Assembly (NCBI GenBank): GCA_002049455.2
Contig: KV919227.1
Coordinates: 1-44,829, forward strand
Origin: Porphyra umbilicalis
Taxonomy: Eukaryota; Rhodophyta; Bangiophyceae; Bangiales; Bangiaceae
Reading direction: 5' to 3'
Length of the DNA stretch: 44,829 nucleotides
The notes under the pieces: generated by a model
Database searches by the model: none
Seen by the model: the letters and a program-made list of their open reading frames with translations, nothing else
Told to the model about the DNA's origin: nothing
Shown here: piece after piece, positions 23,017-33,480 of the stretch
Position numbering within the stretch: the stretch's first letter is position 1
Layout of the letters: each line of letters opens with the position of its first letter
Made by a program: the position numbers and the translations under genes

Positions 23017-23048
23017 ACTTGGGGGAGACGTTGTTGGGTGTGCTCGTA

Positions 23049-24400
23049 CACTGCGGGTCGGTATTTCATCGCCGGGATAGTTCTAAATTTGCCGGCTTGT
23101 AAATCTATAACGAGTAGACGCGAAAAAAATGTTTTGAGATAGCCATGCAAAGCTCCTGTGAGATGGCCTCAGCATGATTCGGAGGATCATGTGCACAACA
23201 GTTCCGTGGATCAGCGAAAATCCTACATTTCGGATTGCCTGATTCTCGAGTGACCTCTGTGATTCGGCAGTTCATCACTACAGTTCTGGACTCGTTCAAC
23301 GGATCATCTTCGGGACTGACTCTGGGATGGTTCCAGAAGCAGTGTCATCCTGACCCACAGACCATCTCGGGGACTGTCATTCGAAACAAATGTGAGGACT
23401 TGTTCAACTGATAGTCTGACTGCCTCTTCCGCAATCAAAATGTCTGCCTGTACCGTCAACAGTGTGAACAAAATCCTTTTGACACTCTCTCCGTTCAGAC
23501 CGATGCCCATCGTGGAATCTGACATATCACTCATGCGCTTGAGTCTCTGGTGCGAGTGCTTCTGATATGTATTGAGTCGGGGGATTGCGAGTGTTGAACC
23601 GGGAGATTGCGAGTTCGGGACGTGCTGAGTTAGGACGATAGGGGACGAGATTGCCACTGAGCTGCGGACGAATTTACTGCGCGTGTGGGAGACCCAATCA
23701 TTCATAAATCGGGACTGGGTGCGTCCGGGACTTCACGGTATTCTCGATGTGCGAGCCGACGCATGTTTACCCAGTTCCCATCCCCTCTGCGCCGGGAAAC
23801 AGCGTGTCGGTCGCACGACTACCAAGTCACATTGAGGCTCCCTCTGCACACGTTTCGTGGCCCAGGAGTGACGCCCCTTAGGCAGGTCTTGCTCTCTGAT
23901 CGGTTTTGGCAGACCCTCCTCACGACGTCACTCGAAGTAGTCCAGGCTATCATCTACGATCGAGTCCTTGAGACAGGAATCTAGATCAATCTTGCGCACT
24001 CGTTCACTCAATCTGTGACGACGGTCCCCAGGATGATTGTACTCCGACGCCAGGACAGTCCTGAGCACGATCCTCAGGATGATCTTACTCCCACTTCAGG
24101 ACAGTTCTCAGCATGATACGCAGAACGATCAGAACCAGCGAATCGGAATGATCTTTCATGAGCATGGGGCAGCAACTTCGCCGGACAATTCCCTGGCCTT
24201 TAGGACAGGGTGCTCTCAAAGTGTAGTGATGCACACATATACTTAGATCAGGGGACTTGCTCTCCATTTCAGAGGTGACAGTCTGCATTCGTGTCCTCAG
24301 GGATCTGAGGGCGCGTCAGTGCTGGAAGGGTCGCGATGACGCTAAAAGCGAATGGAGTTACATGGCTGAGATGGACTGTCCTGCCACAAAGGTCACAGGG
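23049..24400. other. Intergenic, lower GC, no gene seen
   Basis: Frames are short (up to 133 codons) and unlike known proteins. A degenerate 46-bp duplication sits at 24029-24120, sharing CAGGATGAT and CAGGACAGT. No transposon end was recognised. Confidence 0.6.
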
Positions 24401-25535
24401 CCCGGACGGCGCTTGCCCCCCTGCCCCCCCCACCGCCCCGAACTGCGCGCGGCGACCGCGAGCCGTGACTTCCGGGGTTCGACGCGGCCGCGATGACGCG
24501 CGGGTCATCGTGCCTGCGCGCCTGCTTCTGTTGCGGCGGCGCGTCGGCGATTGCTGACGTCATCTAGCGGCGCGGTTAGGGGCGCCCCGTCTCGCGGCGG
24601 TCAATCCCACCCGCCCGCCCGTGCGCCGTGTCGGCCGCCCCGCCCGCCGTGCGCAGGTGCGCCGCGCGGCGGAGTGATAGCCCCGCCCGTGGGCATCGCG
24701 CGACGCTGGCGGGCCGCCGCTGCTGCGGTGGCGGAAGCGGCACCCCTTTCCCCGCCCGACGCCCCCCCCACCACGGCAACGTGGCTGTACGTGCCCCCGC
24801 GCACGCTCGCGGCCATGGAGCCGGCCGGCGTGCCCGGTATCGATGCGTCGCCGAGCGCGCTACCGCATTGAAGGCCAGGGTATTGCACGCACGTGCCTGG
24901 AATTGCCGAATCTGCAGGTGCTGGTGTGAGGATGATTCCCACTGAATATCGGTGCAGATGGTCTTCGAGCACTTCTGAACTCCACTGCGGGCTTTGTCTC
25001 CAAGATCTACAGAAAGTGGGCATAATTTGATCGCATGATCAATGTGCGACAGTTCTGCGAACCGTCGGTGGGCGAGTTCGAATCTGGCAGTTCTCAGTTT
25101 TAAGGAATCGGGGACAAAACGCTGTGTAGTCGGAGGCCGCTGCCAGTCAGTTGATATGGCTGACGCTTCTCAGATACTTGTTCACCGTGAATTCTCTTCC
25201 TTTGGTCAGCTGTCACCGTCTTTGCTCCTTATACGTGCGGCATCACGAGATCTCGCTCACGAGGATGAAAACGTAGCCTCCCTGTCCTTGCGTTCCTCCC
25301 GATTTGGTCAGTCATAAATCGGGTGCTGTCGAGAATCGGGCAGATCGGATGCCCCTGATCGATACGAATGCGGAAGTGGGCATCAACGGGTGGGATGTGC
25401 TGCGCTTCGTGCTCCGTTTTTTCTTCTGAGGACCCGAGGGCCACCCTCTGATACGTCTACGAAGTTTGGGGTCGATTGATGTACATGCGCCGAAACCAGA
25501 GCCGTTTTTCCATAGGACTAACAGGATGAGATAGA
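24401..25535. other. Intergenic; GC-rich island 24.4-24.9 kb
   Basis: A GC-rich patch with overlapping open frames gives way to a more AT-rich part. A GAGTTCGAATCTGG stretch near 25074 resembles a tRNA B box, but no A box or cloverleaf accompanies it. No gene is supported. Confidence 0.55.
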
Positions 25536-25539
25536 CTGT

Positions 25540-26771
25540 AGGTAGCGACCGTCACGGCGGCGGGGCGCGTCGTCCTGTACGTGGGGGCGGGGCGGCGGCC
25601 GGCGCGCCGTCGCCCCACCTCTGCTGGCGGCGCGTGGCGCGGCGGCGGTAAGGGGGGGGGGGGTTGCCGCCTTGATCCTGCGCGCGCCGACCGTCCTCTG
25701 CGCAGGACGCAAAAGGGCGCGGGCGGGGCGTTGGCGCCCGCCGTTGCGACCGCTGACGGCTGGCGCGCGAGCCCTCGACGACGGGGCGGGATCCCGCGGC
25801 GCTTGCGCGGCGCGCGGCCTGCGCGCGGCGGCGCGCGGTCCCGTGGCGACGCCGCCGCCCCGTGCGGACCCCCCCGCCGTGGCCCGCTGCCGCGGGTGGC
25901 GCGGCGGCCGGTGCGGGGCCGGGGGACCTTGCGGCACGCGCCCGCCGCCGCGCACCGCCGCCGGTGCGGCGGGTGGGGCGGCGCGCGCGGTGCGCGGTGG
26001 GGGGGGCGCTGCCCGCCGTCCTCCCCCCCGCCCGGCAGCGCGCGGCGGGCGCGCCGCCCGCCGCGGCGGCGCGCCCCCGACGCGGTGGGGGGGCGCTTCC
26101 CGCTGTCCTCCCCCCCGCCCGGCAGCGCGCGGCGGGCGCGCCGCCCGCCGCGGCGGCGCGCCCCCGACGCGGTGGGGGGGCGCTGCCCGCTGTCCTCCCC
26201 CCCGCCCGGCAGCGCGGCGGGCGCGCTACCCGCCGAGGCGGCGCGCCCGGACGCCGCGCCGCCACGCCCGGCACGTTGCGGGAGGCGGGAGCGGCGTCTC
26301 TTACGGGGGGGGGGGGTGTCGGCCCCATGGGTGGCTACCCGTGCCGCAACGTGCGCTGTTTTCCGGCTACGGCGCGGCGGGCCCCTTGGCTCGAGCGGGG
26401 ATGCCGCCCTCCGGGCTTGGGGCGCACGGCACCTGGGTGGCGCGGGCAGCACCTCCTACGTAGGCGCCCGCGCGTCGCCGCAGCAGCCAAGCCCCACTGC
26501 GCGTGCGCGTGCGGCAGGGTCCCCCGGCGGGGGCGGGACGCGCACGGGCGCGGCGACGGGGGGATAAGACGCGCCGGCGCCACGTCGGGGTGTCGTCGGC
26601 CGTCGTCGGGCGCTCCGTACCGACGGCTACGCATCGTCACGCGCGGCGGGTCGCTTGGGACGCTGAGCAGCCGGTGGGTGGCGCGCGGCTGGCTCGACGC
26701 GGCCCGCCCGCGCGGTGCCCCCGACGCGTCGCGGCGCGGGGCGGGTCGCCCGTGTCCCCGGCGCCGACACG
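25540..26771. other. Extremely GC-rich segment upstream of the transporter gene
   Basis: Almost pure G/C, with frames of 250-330 codons on both strands that are Arg/Pro/Ala-rich and domain-free. I treat it as upstream, non-coding sequence. Its sharp edge with the preceding AT-richer DNA is at about 25540. Confidence 0.55.
26000..26262 (+). repeat. 87-bp tandem repeat, three units
   Basis: GCGCT markers at 26006, 26093 and 26180 give an exact 87-bp period; the third unit is shortened. Each unit holds inverted GC-rich arms (GCGCGGCGGGCGCGCCGCCC), so strong hairpins are expected. Confidence 0.9.
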
Positions 26772-28688
26772 ATGTTTGTTGCCTACTGGCGGCGGCTGGA
26801 TGAGACCTTTGGCTGGCGCTTCATCCTCATCCTCCTCTCCGTCTACTTTGTCGTCAAGGGCATGATGTCGACGTTGACCTCCCTCGCCTTCCAACCCTAC
26901 ATGCGGTCCGTTTTGGGGTGGGTGGGCGGCGGTGGAGAGGGCGCGGGGGGTGACCTCGCTGCTGCGGCGACCGCGTGTGTGCGGGTTGGGGTGTGGGGAA
27001 ACTGACGCGGACGACTGCATGCGGACGGGGCGTTGGCCTGGCTGCTGCCGCCGTGTTTTTCTCTGCCACGCCCGGGCCCGCGGGTGGTGCTGGGCTGCTC
27101 GATCCCGCTGTGCTTTTTCTCTGCCACGCCCGGGCACGCGGGTGGTGCGCTTGGCGTCGGGTGCCACCCGCAGGGACAAGATGGGCGTGACGAGCGCCGC
27201 GCGCTACCAGAGCCTGTACACCGTGTCCAAGCTGCCGTGGTCCCTCAAGCCCGTGATGGGCATGCTGTCAGACCTCCTGCCGGTGGCGCACTACCACAAG
27301 CGCTTTTACCTCCTTGCCGCCGGCGCGTGTGGGTCGGCGGCGTGTGCGGTGCTGGCGGCCGCGCCGGTGGTCAAGTTTGGGGCGGGCACGACCGCCGCCA
27401 TGCTCATGTTCCCTCACGTCGATGGAGGTTGCTGCCGGTACGTTTTGGGGGGCGAGGGCGGGGAACTGGGTCTCCTCTCGATGGGCGTGTGTCCCTGGCG
27501 CAGCGGCGCTCGATGGTGGGACACCGGGGGAGAACACTCGGCCGCGCGTGTGGGCGGGTGCTGGCTTGCGGTCAACCCACACGGATGCGTGCTTGTGGGT
27601 GGTGGAATGGTCCTGCCTGCGGTCGCCGTCTGTCGTGCTGCGTGTGGGCCAAACAGTGGACATTCTGACGCAAGGCGTATACTCGGCCAAGATGGTCGCC
27701 AAGCCCGAAACGGGCGGGGACCTCGTGTCGGCCGTGTGGGCCTTTGTCATGAGTGGGGGGCTCCTCTCGGCGGGGATAGTGGCGGGCCTCTCGCGCGCAA
27801 GCAACCCGTCGGTGTTCTTTTGGGCGTCGCTCCCCCTGGCCGTCCAAGTCCTCGTGCCCGTCGCGTCCAACTGGCTCGGGGAGCCGCGCGTGGCGTCGGG
27901 CTTCCGCAAGGACAAAGCGCGCGTGCACTGGCCGTACTTTGTGTTGGGGACGGCCATGGCGGCGGCGTCGCTCGGCCTCGGCGCCGCGTCGTTGTGGACG
28001 TCGCCGCTCGTTCAAGCCATTTACGCCGTGTCTGCGAGCGTGGGGCTTTGTATGGCGTCGCTGTGGCTGCTCCCACGCACCATTGCGCGGGCAGAGGTAT
28101 ACATGTTCCTCACCGTCGTCATGTATTTGAATGTGCGCGGCGCCATGGACGTCTTTTATACGGGCGACGAGGTGTGTTTGCCCGGCGGCCCCCACTGTAG
28201 CTTGCCCTTTTACTTGAGCTACACGGGGATGATTGGGCAGGTGGCCGGGCTCGGGGGCATTGTGCTCTTCCAGATGTTCCTGTCGCGTACCTGGTTCCGC
28301 CGGGCCTTTTGGACGACGACGGTGCTGCAGGTGTGCGCGGCGCTCATTGACATCACCATCGTCATGCGGTGGAACAAGCGCATTGGCATCAGTGACAAGG
28401 CGTTTTACATTGTCGGCGACGCCATGCTCGAGGACGTGGTACGTTTGGAGGGCGACGCGTGTGCGCGAGCGCCCGGCGATGGGGAACGGTGTGAAGGGGG
28501 ACCACAGGTGGGACGTGTCGAGTGTCTGGATGGTCGCGCTGTTGGGAGCGGGCGAACCTATGGCGGACGCGACGCCGTCCCACGGTTGGCAGTCGCAAAC
28601 TCACCGCTGTGGCGTTCTCACTTTGTGCTCGTGTCCCCCCTCCGCTCTACTGCACAGGTGGCCATGCTGGATTTCATGCCCATGATTG
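26772..28688 (+). CDS. BT1-family folate/biopterin transporter (frameshifted, 3' end not found)
   Basis: Multi-pass membrane transporter of the BT1 family, whose known members carry folates or pterins across membranes. Exon 1 is 26772-26917 (WRFILILLSVYFVVKGM membrane segment). Exon 2 is 27174-27437, with the family signature SLYTVSKLPWSLKPVMGMLSD. Exon 3 is 27657-28438 (DILTQGVYSAKM, many hydrophobic segments, MRWNKRIGISDKAFYIVGDA). Exon 4 is 28658-28688 (MLDFMPMI). Introns are GT-AG; the last three start GTACGT. In exon 2 the frame must change by one nucleotide near the CCC at 27411-27413: AAMLMF lies in one frame, LTSMEVAA leading to VDILTQG in the next. About 404 residues are recognisable. 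The usual following CP-GVEAT block is absent, so the C-terminus is missing or lies behind an unseen intron. Confidence 0.82.
27052..27150 (+). repeat. 59-bp tandem duplication in intron 1
   Basis: TTTTTCTCTGCCACGCCCGG followed by GCGGGTGGTG occurs twice, about 59 bp apart, within the first intron of the transporter gene. Confidence 0.85.
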
Positions 28689-28859
28689 GTACGTTGCAAT
28701 GGCTGACAGTATGCCCAGAGGGGAGGGCACCAGAACGTGGCGATGACCGACCGCGAACGACACAAAAAGCGGGGGGTTGGCAGTCAATGGGGGCGGGAAG
28801 GCATGCGAGTCATGGCGAGAGGAGAGCGTGCCCACCCATTGCCTGGACTGGGTGACTGT

Positions 28860-29383
28860 GTGTGCCTCACTGGGCCCAATTCGGTTACTCTCGTGTGTTG
28901 AGTTGTGCTTTTGGGCTGCAGCTCACGACCGAACTCCGAAATGGCCATGATCGACTCGTGGGGGCAGGCACGACTCTCGAGTCGTGCTCCAAGCCCATCC
29001 CGCGTAAAAACTTGGATAGCATTGCTTGGACTGCGAGCCCAAATGTATGGATCAACAGGAACAAATTACACCTGAGACTTTCGCTGACTCACGACCGGTG
29101 TGCTGTCGCGACGCGATGGAATCATCCACGCATCCAGCACCAGTCATCGTCGCGTGGCGCTCCCTCCGGCCTGCGTGTGTCTCGGCGCGCTTGCTCGGAG
29201 AGGCAGCCAACCAGCGAGCACGCCGTGTGGCCTGTCAGGCTCCATTGGTGCCTGCGACGCGTGGGGGGAGCGTGGCACTGGATTTTGGAGGCCACCTCAG
29301 TGGTGTGTCGGACGGGACGCGGACTGCAACCGCTCAGGATTTGTGTGGGAGGACATGAGGTAGGATTTGACAATGTCAACCAC
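28860..29383. other. Downstream of the transporter, no gene seen
   Basis: A candidate splice acceptor (TTTGGGCTGCAG, ending near 28921) would add only a few residues to the transporter before a stop. A 9-bp-arm hairpin (GCACGACTC, TC loop, GAGTCGTGC) lies near 28968-28988. Nothing else is recognisable. Confidence 0.45.
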
Positions 29384-29413
29384 GAAGCAAAATTTTGCTT
29401 CGGGTGAAGGGGG
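29365..29413 (+). repeat. Inverted copy 1 of a ~50-bp repeat with a perfect palindrome
   Basis: It contains the 20-bp palindrome CGAAGCAAAATTTTGCTTCG. The same palindrome and about 25 bp beside it (GTAGGAT...CAA-CACGAAGC) recur reversed near 33094-33142. Confidence 0.8.
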
Positions 29414-31570
29414 GAGGGGTGGACGCCTCTCGTGCCTCCACGTGGAGGTGTGCAGGGGGGAGTTTCGGGGCTTCTGGGGGGGGGGGTGGGTTCGGGCGGG
29501 GACAGTTCCGCATGCCTGGACTGGTACTTATCCTGCGTGTATAAATCGTATCCGTGCATGACCGCTGGCCGCCGCCAGTCGGTTGGGTGGAGCTGGTGGA
29601 AGCGGCTCATGCTTGTTGTGCGGGCTCTCCCCTCGCCTTTCCCCCTCCCCACCATGAGGTTCAACGTTCCCCCCCCCGCACCCCCCTCCCAGAAATGCCA
29701 ATGACGGGCGGCTTTCCCCCCCCTCCGCGCGCTGCTCACCCTCGCCCGCCTCTACATGCTGGTCCCAGCGGTCGCCACCGGCCGCCTCCGGTGGCCGTCC
29801 CACCCCCCCCCACCCCCCCCGGCCCCCATCCACCACGCTGTCGCTGCCGCCGCAGTCGCGGCGGTGTCGGAACGCCGGGCGGGGTTGCTCCGCGTCGCGC
29901 GCCTCTGAGCCGTGGGGGGGCTCGAAGCCGCAGCTGCGGCAGCGGGCGCGTCGAAACTCGCTGCCACGGCCCGCGCGCCCGTTTTGTACGTGTTGCCACG
30001 CGCCGCGTGGCATATGGGCCTCCCTGCGGGGAAGCAGCGGTGGATGGGGGAAGCAGCGGCGATTGGGGGACGTAGCTGTGGTGGGGGAAAGTAGCGGCGG
30101 CGGGAGGGGACCAGCGGCGGTTGGGGAGGCCGGCGGCGGTGGGGAGCGGCAGCGGCGGTGGGGAGCGGCAGCAGAGTTGGGCGGCGGCGGGGACGCGGCA
30201 AACCACCTCCCACGCGCCGACCACCGCCGCGGCAAAGGTGACGCCGGCAGCGGTGGTGGTGGCAAGGTTGGAGGCCGACGCGTCGGGGGGGGGGAAAGAC
30301 ACCGCCATTGTGGAGGGGGGGGGTTATGGGGGGTGTAGGTGTGGGCGGCTCCAGACGTACTCGCCGTTTGGGGATGCCGCGACCCGCAGACGCCGGCCGA
30401 GGGGGGTCGGCGACGGAGACAAAGGGAAGCAGCGGTGGTTGGAGGGGAGAGCGCGGGGAGCAACGCCGGCCCCGGGTCCCCGGGGCCCATCAGGACAGTA
30501 CGGGTGGGGGGACGCAGAAAGGATGGGAGGGGGCAGTGGCGGCCAGGGGAGCTCCACGAGATGGGGCGGATGGACCCCCTCTGTCAGCGTGTCAGATCCA
30601 GTGTAAACGATAGATGGACACTGACACTGGCCAAGCCAGTGGATCACGTGTTTTTTCTGACACTGTCAAATCCAGTGGAATGCGACCCTGCGCTTCTCTT
30701 TCTGCCTACAACTGTTCTGTTTCTTTTCTCACAGAAAAAAGTCATGATATGCCTCCGACACTGTCCTGTGCCCATTCTGCTTGTTTTTCGCATGAGTTGG
30801 TATGGTCCGGTTGTCGCGTGGCAACCCGCTGCCATCTGGTCCGCTATGGAGGAGCGACGGCACGTCCGGGCGGAACTTGACCAAAACATCACTTTTTTTT
30901 TTAAGCCTTTCTTCTGGTGCTTTCAAGGGTCCTGGGAACGGTGCTGTGCGTGGCTGAGCGTGTAAACGCTTCCTTCATGCCTTCCCCCGCCCCCAGAGGT
31001 CTCTAACCCTAGCCCTAGCCTGGAACGGCCACCGCCTCTTCACTGCTCCCAACCTCTCTCCCGGGCAACTTTGTATGTGCGCTGGCTTTGTTGCACTCTA
31101 TGATCTGTATAGAGCCCAAAAGACCACACTATGACCCCCATCGGCAGCCCCCGCCGACAACCCCAACGCCAGCCACCGGCGTGAACTGCCCCCCCCGCCT
31201 GTCGCCACCCCCGGCAGCGTCTCTGGCCCTGCGGCGGACCGACAAGGCGCTGCATGCAACCGTCGACACGCGTTTATTCGGCGGCGATCGCTGGCGGCCC
31301 GCCGTCGGCCGGGCGGGGCCCAAGAGCGCCGCCACGAGGGAACGAAAAAAATAAAAAGGAAAAGCACCCCCCCCGTAACGAGACCGACCCGCCCACACGG
31401 ATGGGCCGACACGCACGGATATACGTTGGAGCGGCGCCGCCGCCCGCCGCTCATCGCCCCACGCTCTCACGCACGGGCGGGGGCGCCCACCCGCCCACGG
31501 GCCATCCCCCCGCAGTCACCCCCACCTCTCCCGCCCACACGCCGACGACGCGTCGGCGCCCGCGGGCGCC
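29414..31570. other. Between palindromes and HSP20 gene, no gene seen
   Basis: The first part (to about 30.6 kb) is GGC/CCG-rich with a 320-codon, domain-free minus-strand frame. The part 30.6-31.0 kb is more AT-rich with repeated ATCCAGTG-type words. Two CCCTAG/CCCTAA-like words near 31003 resemble telomere repeats but are too few to matter. Confidence 0.5.
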
Positions 31571-32299
31571 TCACTCCCCATGGATGGGGATGGTGTTGTC
31601 CTCCTCGGGCGCGTCCGCCTTGGAGCGCGGGGCGACTTTGGGGACGGACACGGTCAAGACGCCGTCCTTGGCCACCGCCCGCACGGCGCCCTTGTCCGCC
31701 ACATCCCCGTCCGCGGGCACGACGACGGAGCGGGCAAAGGTGCCCCACACCCGCTCCGTGCCGCCGCCCATCACCGCCCGCGTCGTCTTTTTCTCGCCCC
31801 GCACGGTGAGGACGTCCCCATCGATCGACAGCGTCACGTCCTCCTTGGCCATGCCGGGGAGCTCAACGAACCACTCGTAGGACGAGCCGTCGGCAGAGAC
31901 GGTCATGTCCGCGCGCGGCGCCCAGTCGGCGCCCTCCCCAAACGGCCACCCGCCGGCGGTGCCGCCGCCCCAGAGGCCCCCACAGAAAAAGGGCGCGTCG
32001 AGCGCCGTCGCGAGGTCGGCGGAGAGCGTGCCGGGGCGCAGCAGGGGGGTCGGCCACCCGCGCCGGCGGCGCACCATGCCGCCCCCCCCGTGGCGCGGGG
32101 CCGACGCGCCCGCGGGCGACTCTGGGGCGTCGCCCGCGTCGGCAGCGCCCTTGGCCCCGTCAGAGGGGGTGGCCGTCGCCATCGACACGCGCGGCAGGCG
32201 GGGGGTGGCGGCCACCCGGCGGGCCACGACGCCGAGCGCGGCGCCGGCGGCGGGCGCGCGGAGGCCGAGCGCCGCGCCGGCGGCGGGGATGAAGGCCAT
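31571..32299 (-). CDS. Small heat-shock protein (HSP20), probably plastid-targeted
   Basis: A 242-residue protein with an alpha-crystallin domain at about residues 128-223. It shows ADMTVSADGSSYEWFVELPG, KEDVTLSIDGDVLTVRGEKK, GTFARSVVVPADGDV and the near-invariant KDGVLTVSVPK. Small HSPs hold unfolding proteins as oligomers without using ATP. The first ~60 residues are Ala/Arg/Ser-rich, nearly free of acidic residues and start MAFIP, as expected for a red-algal plastid transit peptide. There is no hydrophobic signal sequence, which argues for a primary plastid. It appears to be a single exon, intact from ATG to stop. The residues between are Gly/Pro-rich and variable, as usual for N-terminal arms. 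Confidence 0.93.
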   Translation of the reverse strand: MAFIPAAGAALGLRAPAAGAALGVVARRVAATPRLPRVSMATATPSDGAKGAADAGDAPESPAGASAPRHGGGGMVRRRRGWPTPLLRPGTLSADLATALDAPFFCGGLWGGGTAGGWPFGEGADWAPRADMTVSADGSSYEWFVELPGMAKEDVTLSIDGDVLTVRGEKKTTRAVMGGGTERVWGTFARSVVVPADGDVADKGAVRAVAKDGVLTVSVPKVAPRSKADAPEEDNTIPIHGE

Positions 32300-32479
32300 G
32301 ACGGTGGCGGGGACGGGTGCGCCGGGCGTGTGTGGAGGACGGGTGGTCGGTCGCCGGTGGGGGAGTGCAAGAGGCGCGCCGCTCGCAGGTGTGTGGTGGG
32401 GGCAGCGTCGGCGGTGGGGTGATAGGACCGGGTGTGTTGGCGGTGAGGGACCCGGCCCCGGACGATGCCAGACGCACCC

Positions 32480-32486
32480 TATTTAA
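32480..32486 (-). promoter_or_regulatory. TATA-like box of the HSP20 gene
   Basis: TTAAATA on the minus strand, about 180 bp upstream of the start codon. No clear heat-shock element array was recognised nearby. Confidence 0.4.
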
Positions 32487-32489
32487 GCA

Positions 32490-33093
32490 CTTCCGGGAGC
32501 CTCGGGGGGCAGGGGGGCAGCGGCGCGGGGCGGGCGCGAATGGTGCCCCGAGGGGCGGGCGGCAGCCCGCACGACAACCGCCGCTGGCTGCCGCCACCGT
32601 CAGCACACACCGCCAGCATGGCAGATGGGGCCGAAGGGAAGCGGCAGGAAGCCGGAAAAGGCAGGGAGGGGGGGTGGCGCGGGGGGAGTGGGAAGCTAGG
32701 GGGGCGGGGGGGGTGCCTCCAGCGGCGGGCTGCAGCCCGTTCGGCCGCCGCCGCCGCCTGCGGCTGTCGCCCCCGCGGACCGCCACCCTGGCGGAGGGGG
32801 CCATAGGGAGCACCTGGATGCCACAGGAGGCTGGGGCGCGATAGGAGGAGGGCGGGGGGGCGGGGGGAGCGGGGAGGGGCGGGTGCGGGAGGATGCGGGC
32901 GCGGGGAGAGCGGGGCCGCCTCATGGCATCCCAGAGCGGGTGTCATCCATGCATGTCGTCATCACCACCGACACCCCAGGCCAGGCAATGGTATTGTGCT
33001 CGCGAAGCAGTAAATCCAATGGCCCAAGGCATTCCCCAGCAGGGCCTTGGGCAGCTGCTCCGGAGCACGCGCTCTCAGAGCTCGTCAGCGTTC
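32490..33093. other. Upstream of HSP20, no gene seen
   Basis: GC-rich with long G runs. Open frames are compositional. Confidence 0.55.
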
Positions 33094-33142
33094 GCCCGAA
33101 GCAAAATTTTGCTTCGTGTTTGAGATGTTGAGATCCTACATG
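33094..33142 (-). repeat. Inverted copy 2 of the ~50-bp palindrome repeat
   Basis: Carries the same 20-bp palindrome CGAAGCAAAATTTTGCTTCG (about 33104-33123). The flanks match the 29.4-kb copy in reverse orientation, so the two copies bracket the HSP20 gene. Confidence 0.8.
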
Positions 33143-33324
33143 GAGGACATGCGGATCAGCCCCACAGTCGCACATTGTTGCTTCTTTGCCCCCATCCCAC
33201 CCCCCCCGCACCACACCACCTGCAATCGCGTTGTTCGACAAGGCTGGACAGGGCCCCACAACACCGCTTGGCAGGATGGGGCGGGCCACCGCTGCTTGCG
33301 GTGTGGAGGGTGGCCATGGCGCCA

Positions 33325-33330
33325 TATAAT
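33325..33330 (+). promoter_or_regulatory. TATA-like box of the Myb/SANT gene
   Basis: TATAAT in CCATATAATCCC, about 150 bp upstream of the preferred start at 33481. It argues against the in-frame ATG at 33346, which would lie at the transcription start. Confidence 0.45.
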
Positions 33331-33480
33331 CCCACACCGCTCTCCATGCAGCGTCGGTCGGGTTCCGCCCCATCACCGCCCGCGCACCGACCCGTGCAAC
33401 CCGCGTCCCCGCAATGTCTGCCCGCGGCACCGCGTCACGCCGCAGCGCCCGCCGGTCTAGCTCTCCCACGAGCCGACGAC

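Larger units (their letters stand above)
14889..23045. mobile_element. Autonomous-type PIF/Harbinger element (E2), decayed
   Basis: The terminal inverted repeats are 14889-14917 and 23017-23045, both starting GAGCACACCCAACAACGTCT and sharing 28 of 29 positions. The flanks are TTA on the left and GTA on the right, i.e. a 3-bp duplication with one change. The 8.2-kb interior carries the two genes expected of an autonomous Harbinger element, a DDE transposase (plus) and a Myb/SANT-like DNA-binding protein (minus), in tail-to-tail order. Both are broken. Several GC-rich minisatellites inflate the element. Confidence 0.88.

Noticed and set aside
25060..25100. tRNA-like GAGTTCGAATC word
   Set aside because: Only a B-box-like word. 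No A box, acceptor stem pairing or cloverleaf could be drawn.
25457..26452. Frames of about 330 codons on both strands before the transporter gene
   Set aside because: Extreme G/C content and low-complexity products with no domain. The 87-bp repeat explains the periodic residues.
29528..30490. 320-codon minus-strand frame
   Set aside because: Pro/Arg/Gly-rich over CCG/GGC runs, no recognisable domain and no supporting start context.
31000..31022. Telomere-like CCCTAA/CCCTAG words
   Set aside because: Only two or three degenerate units in intergenic DNA. No array.
33071..33083. GCTC-TCA-GAGC junction-like motif as an element boundary
   Set aside because: It resembles the other Harbinger junctions, but no inverted partner was found on either side, so no element is called from it.
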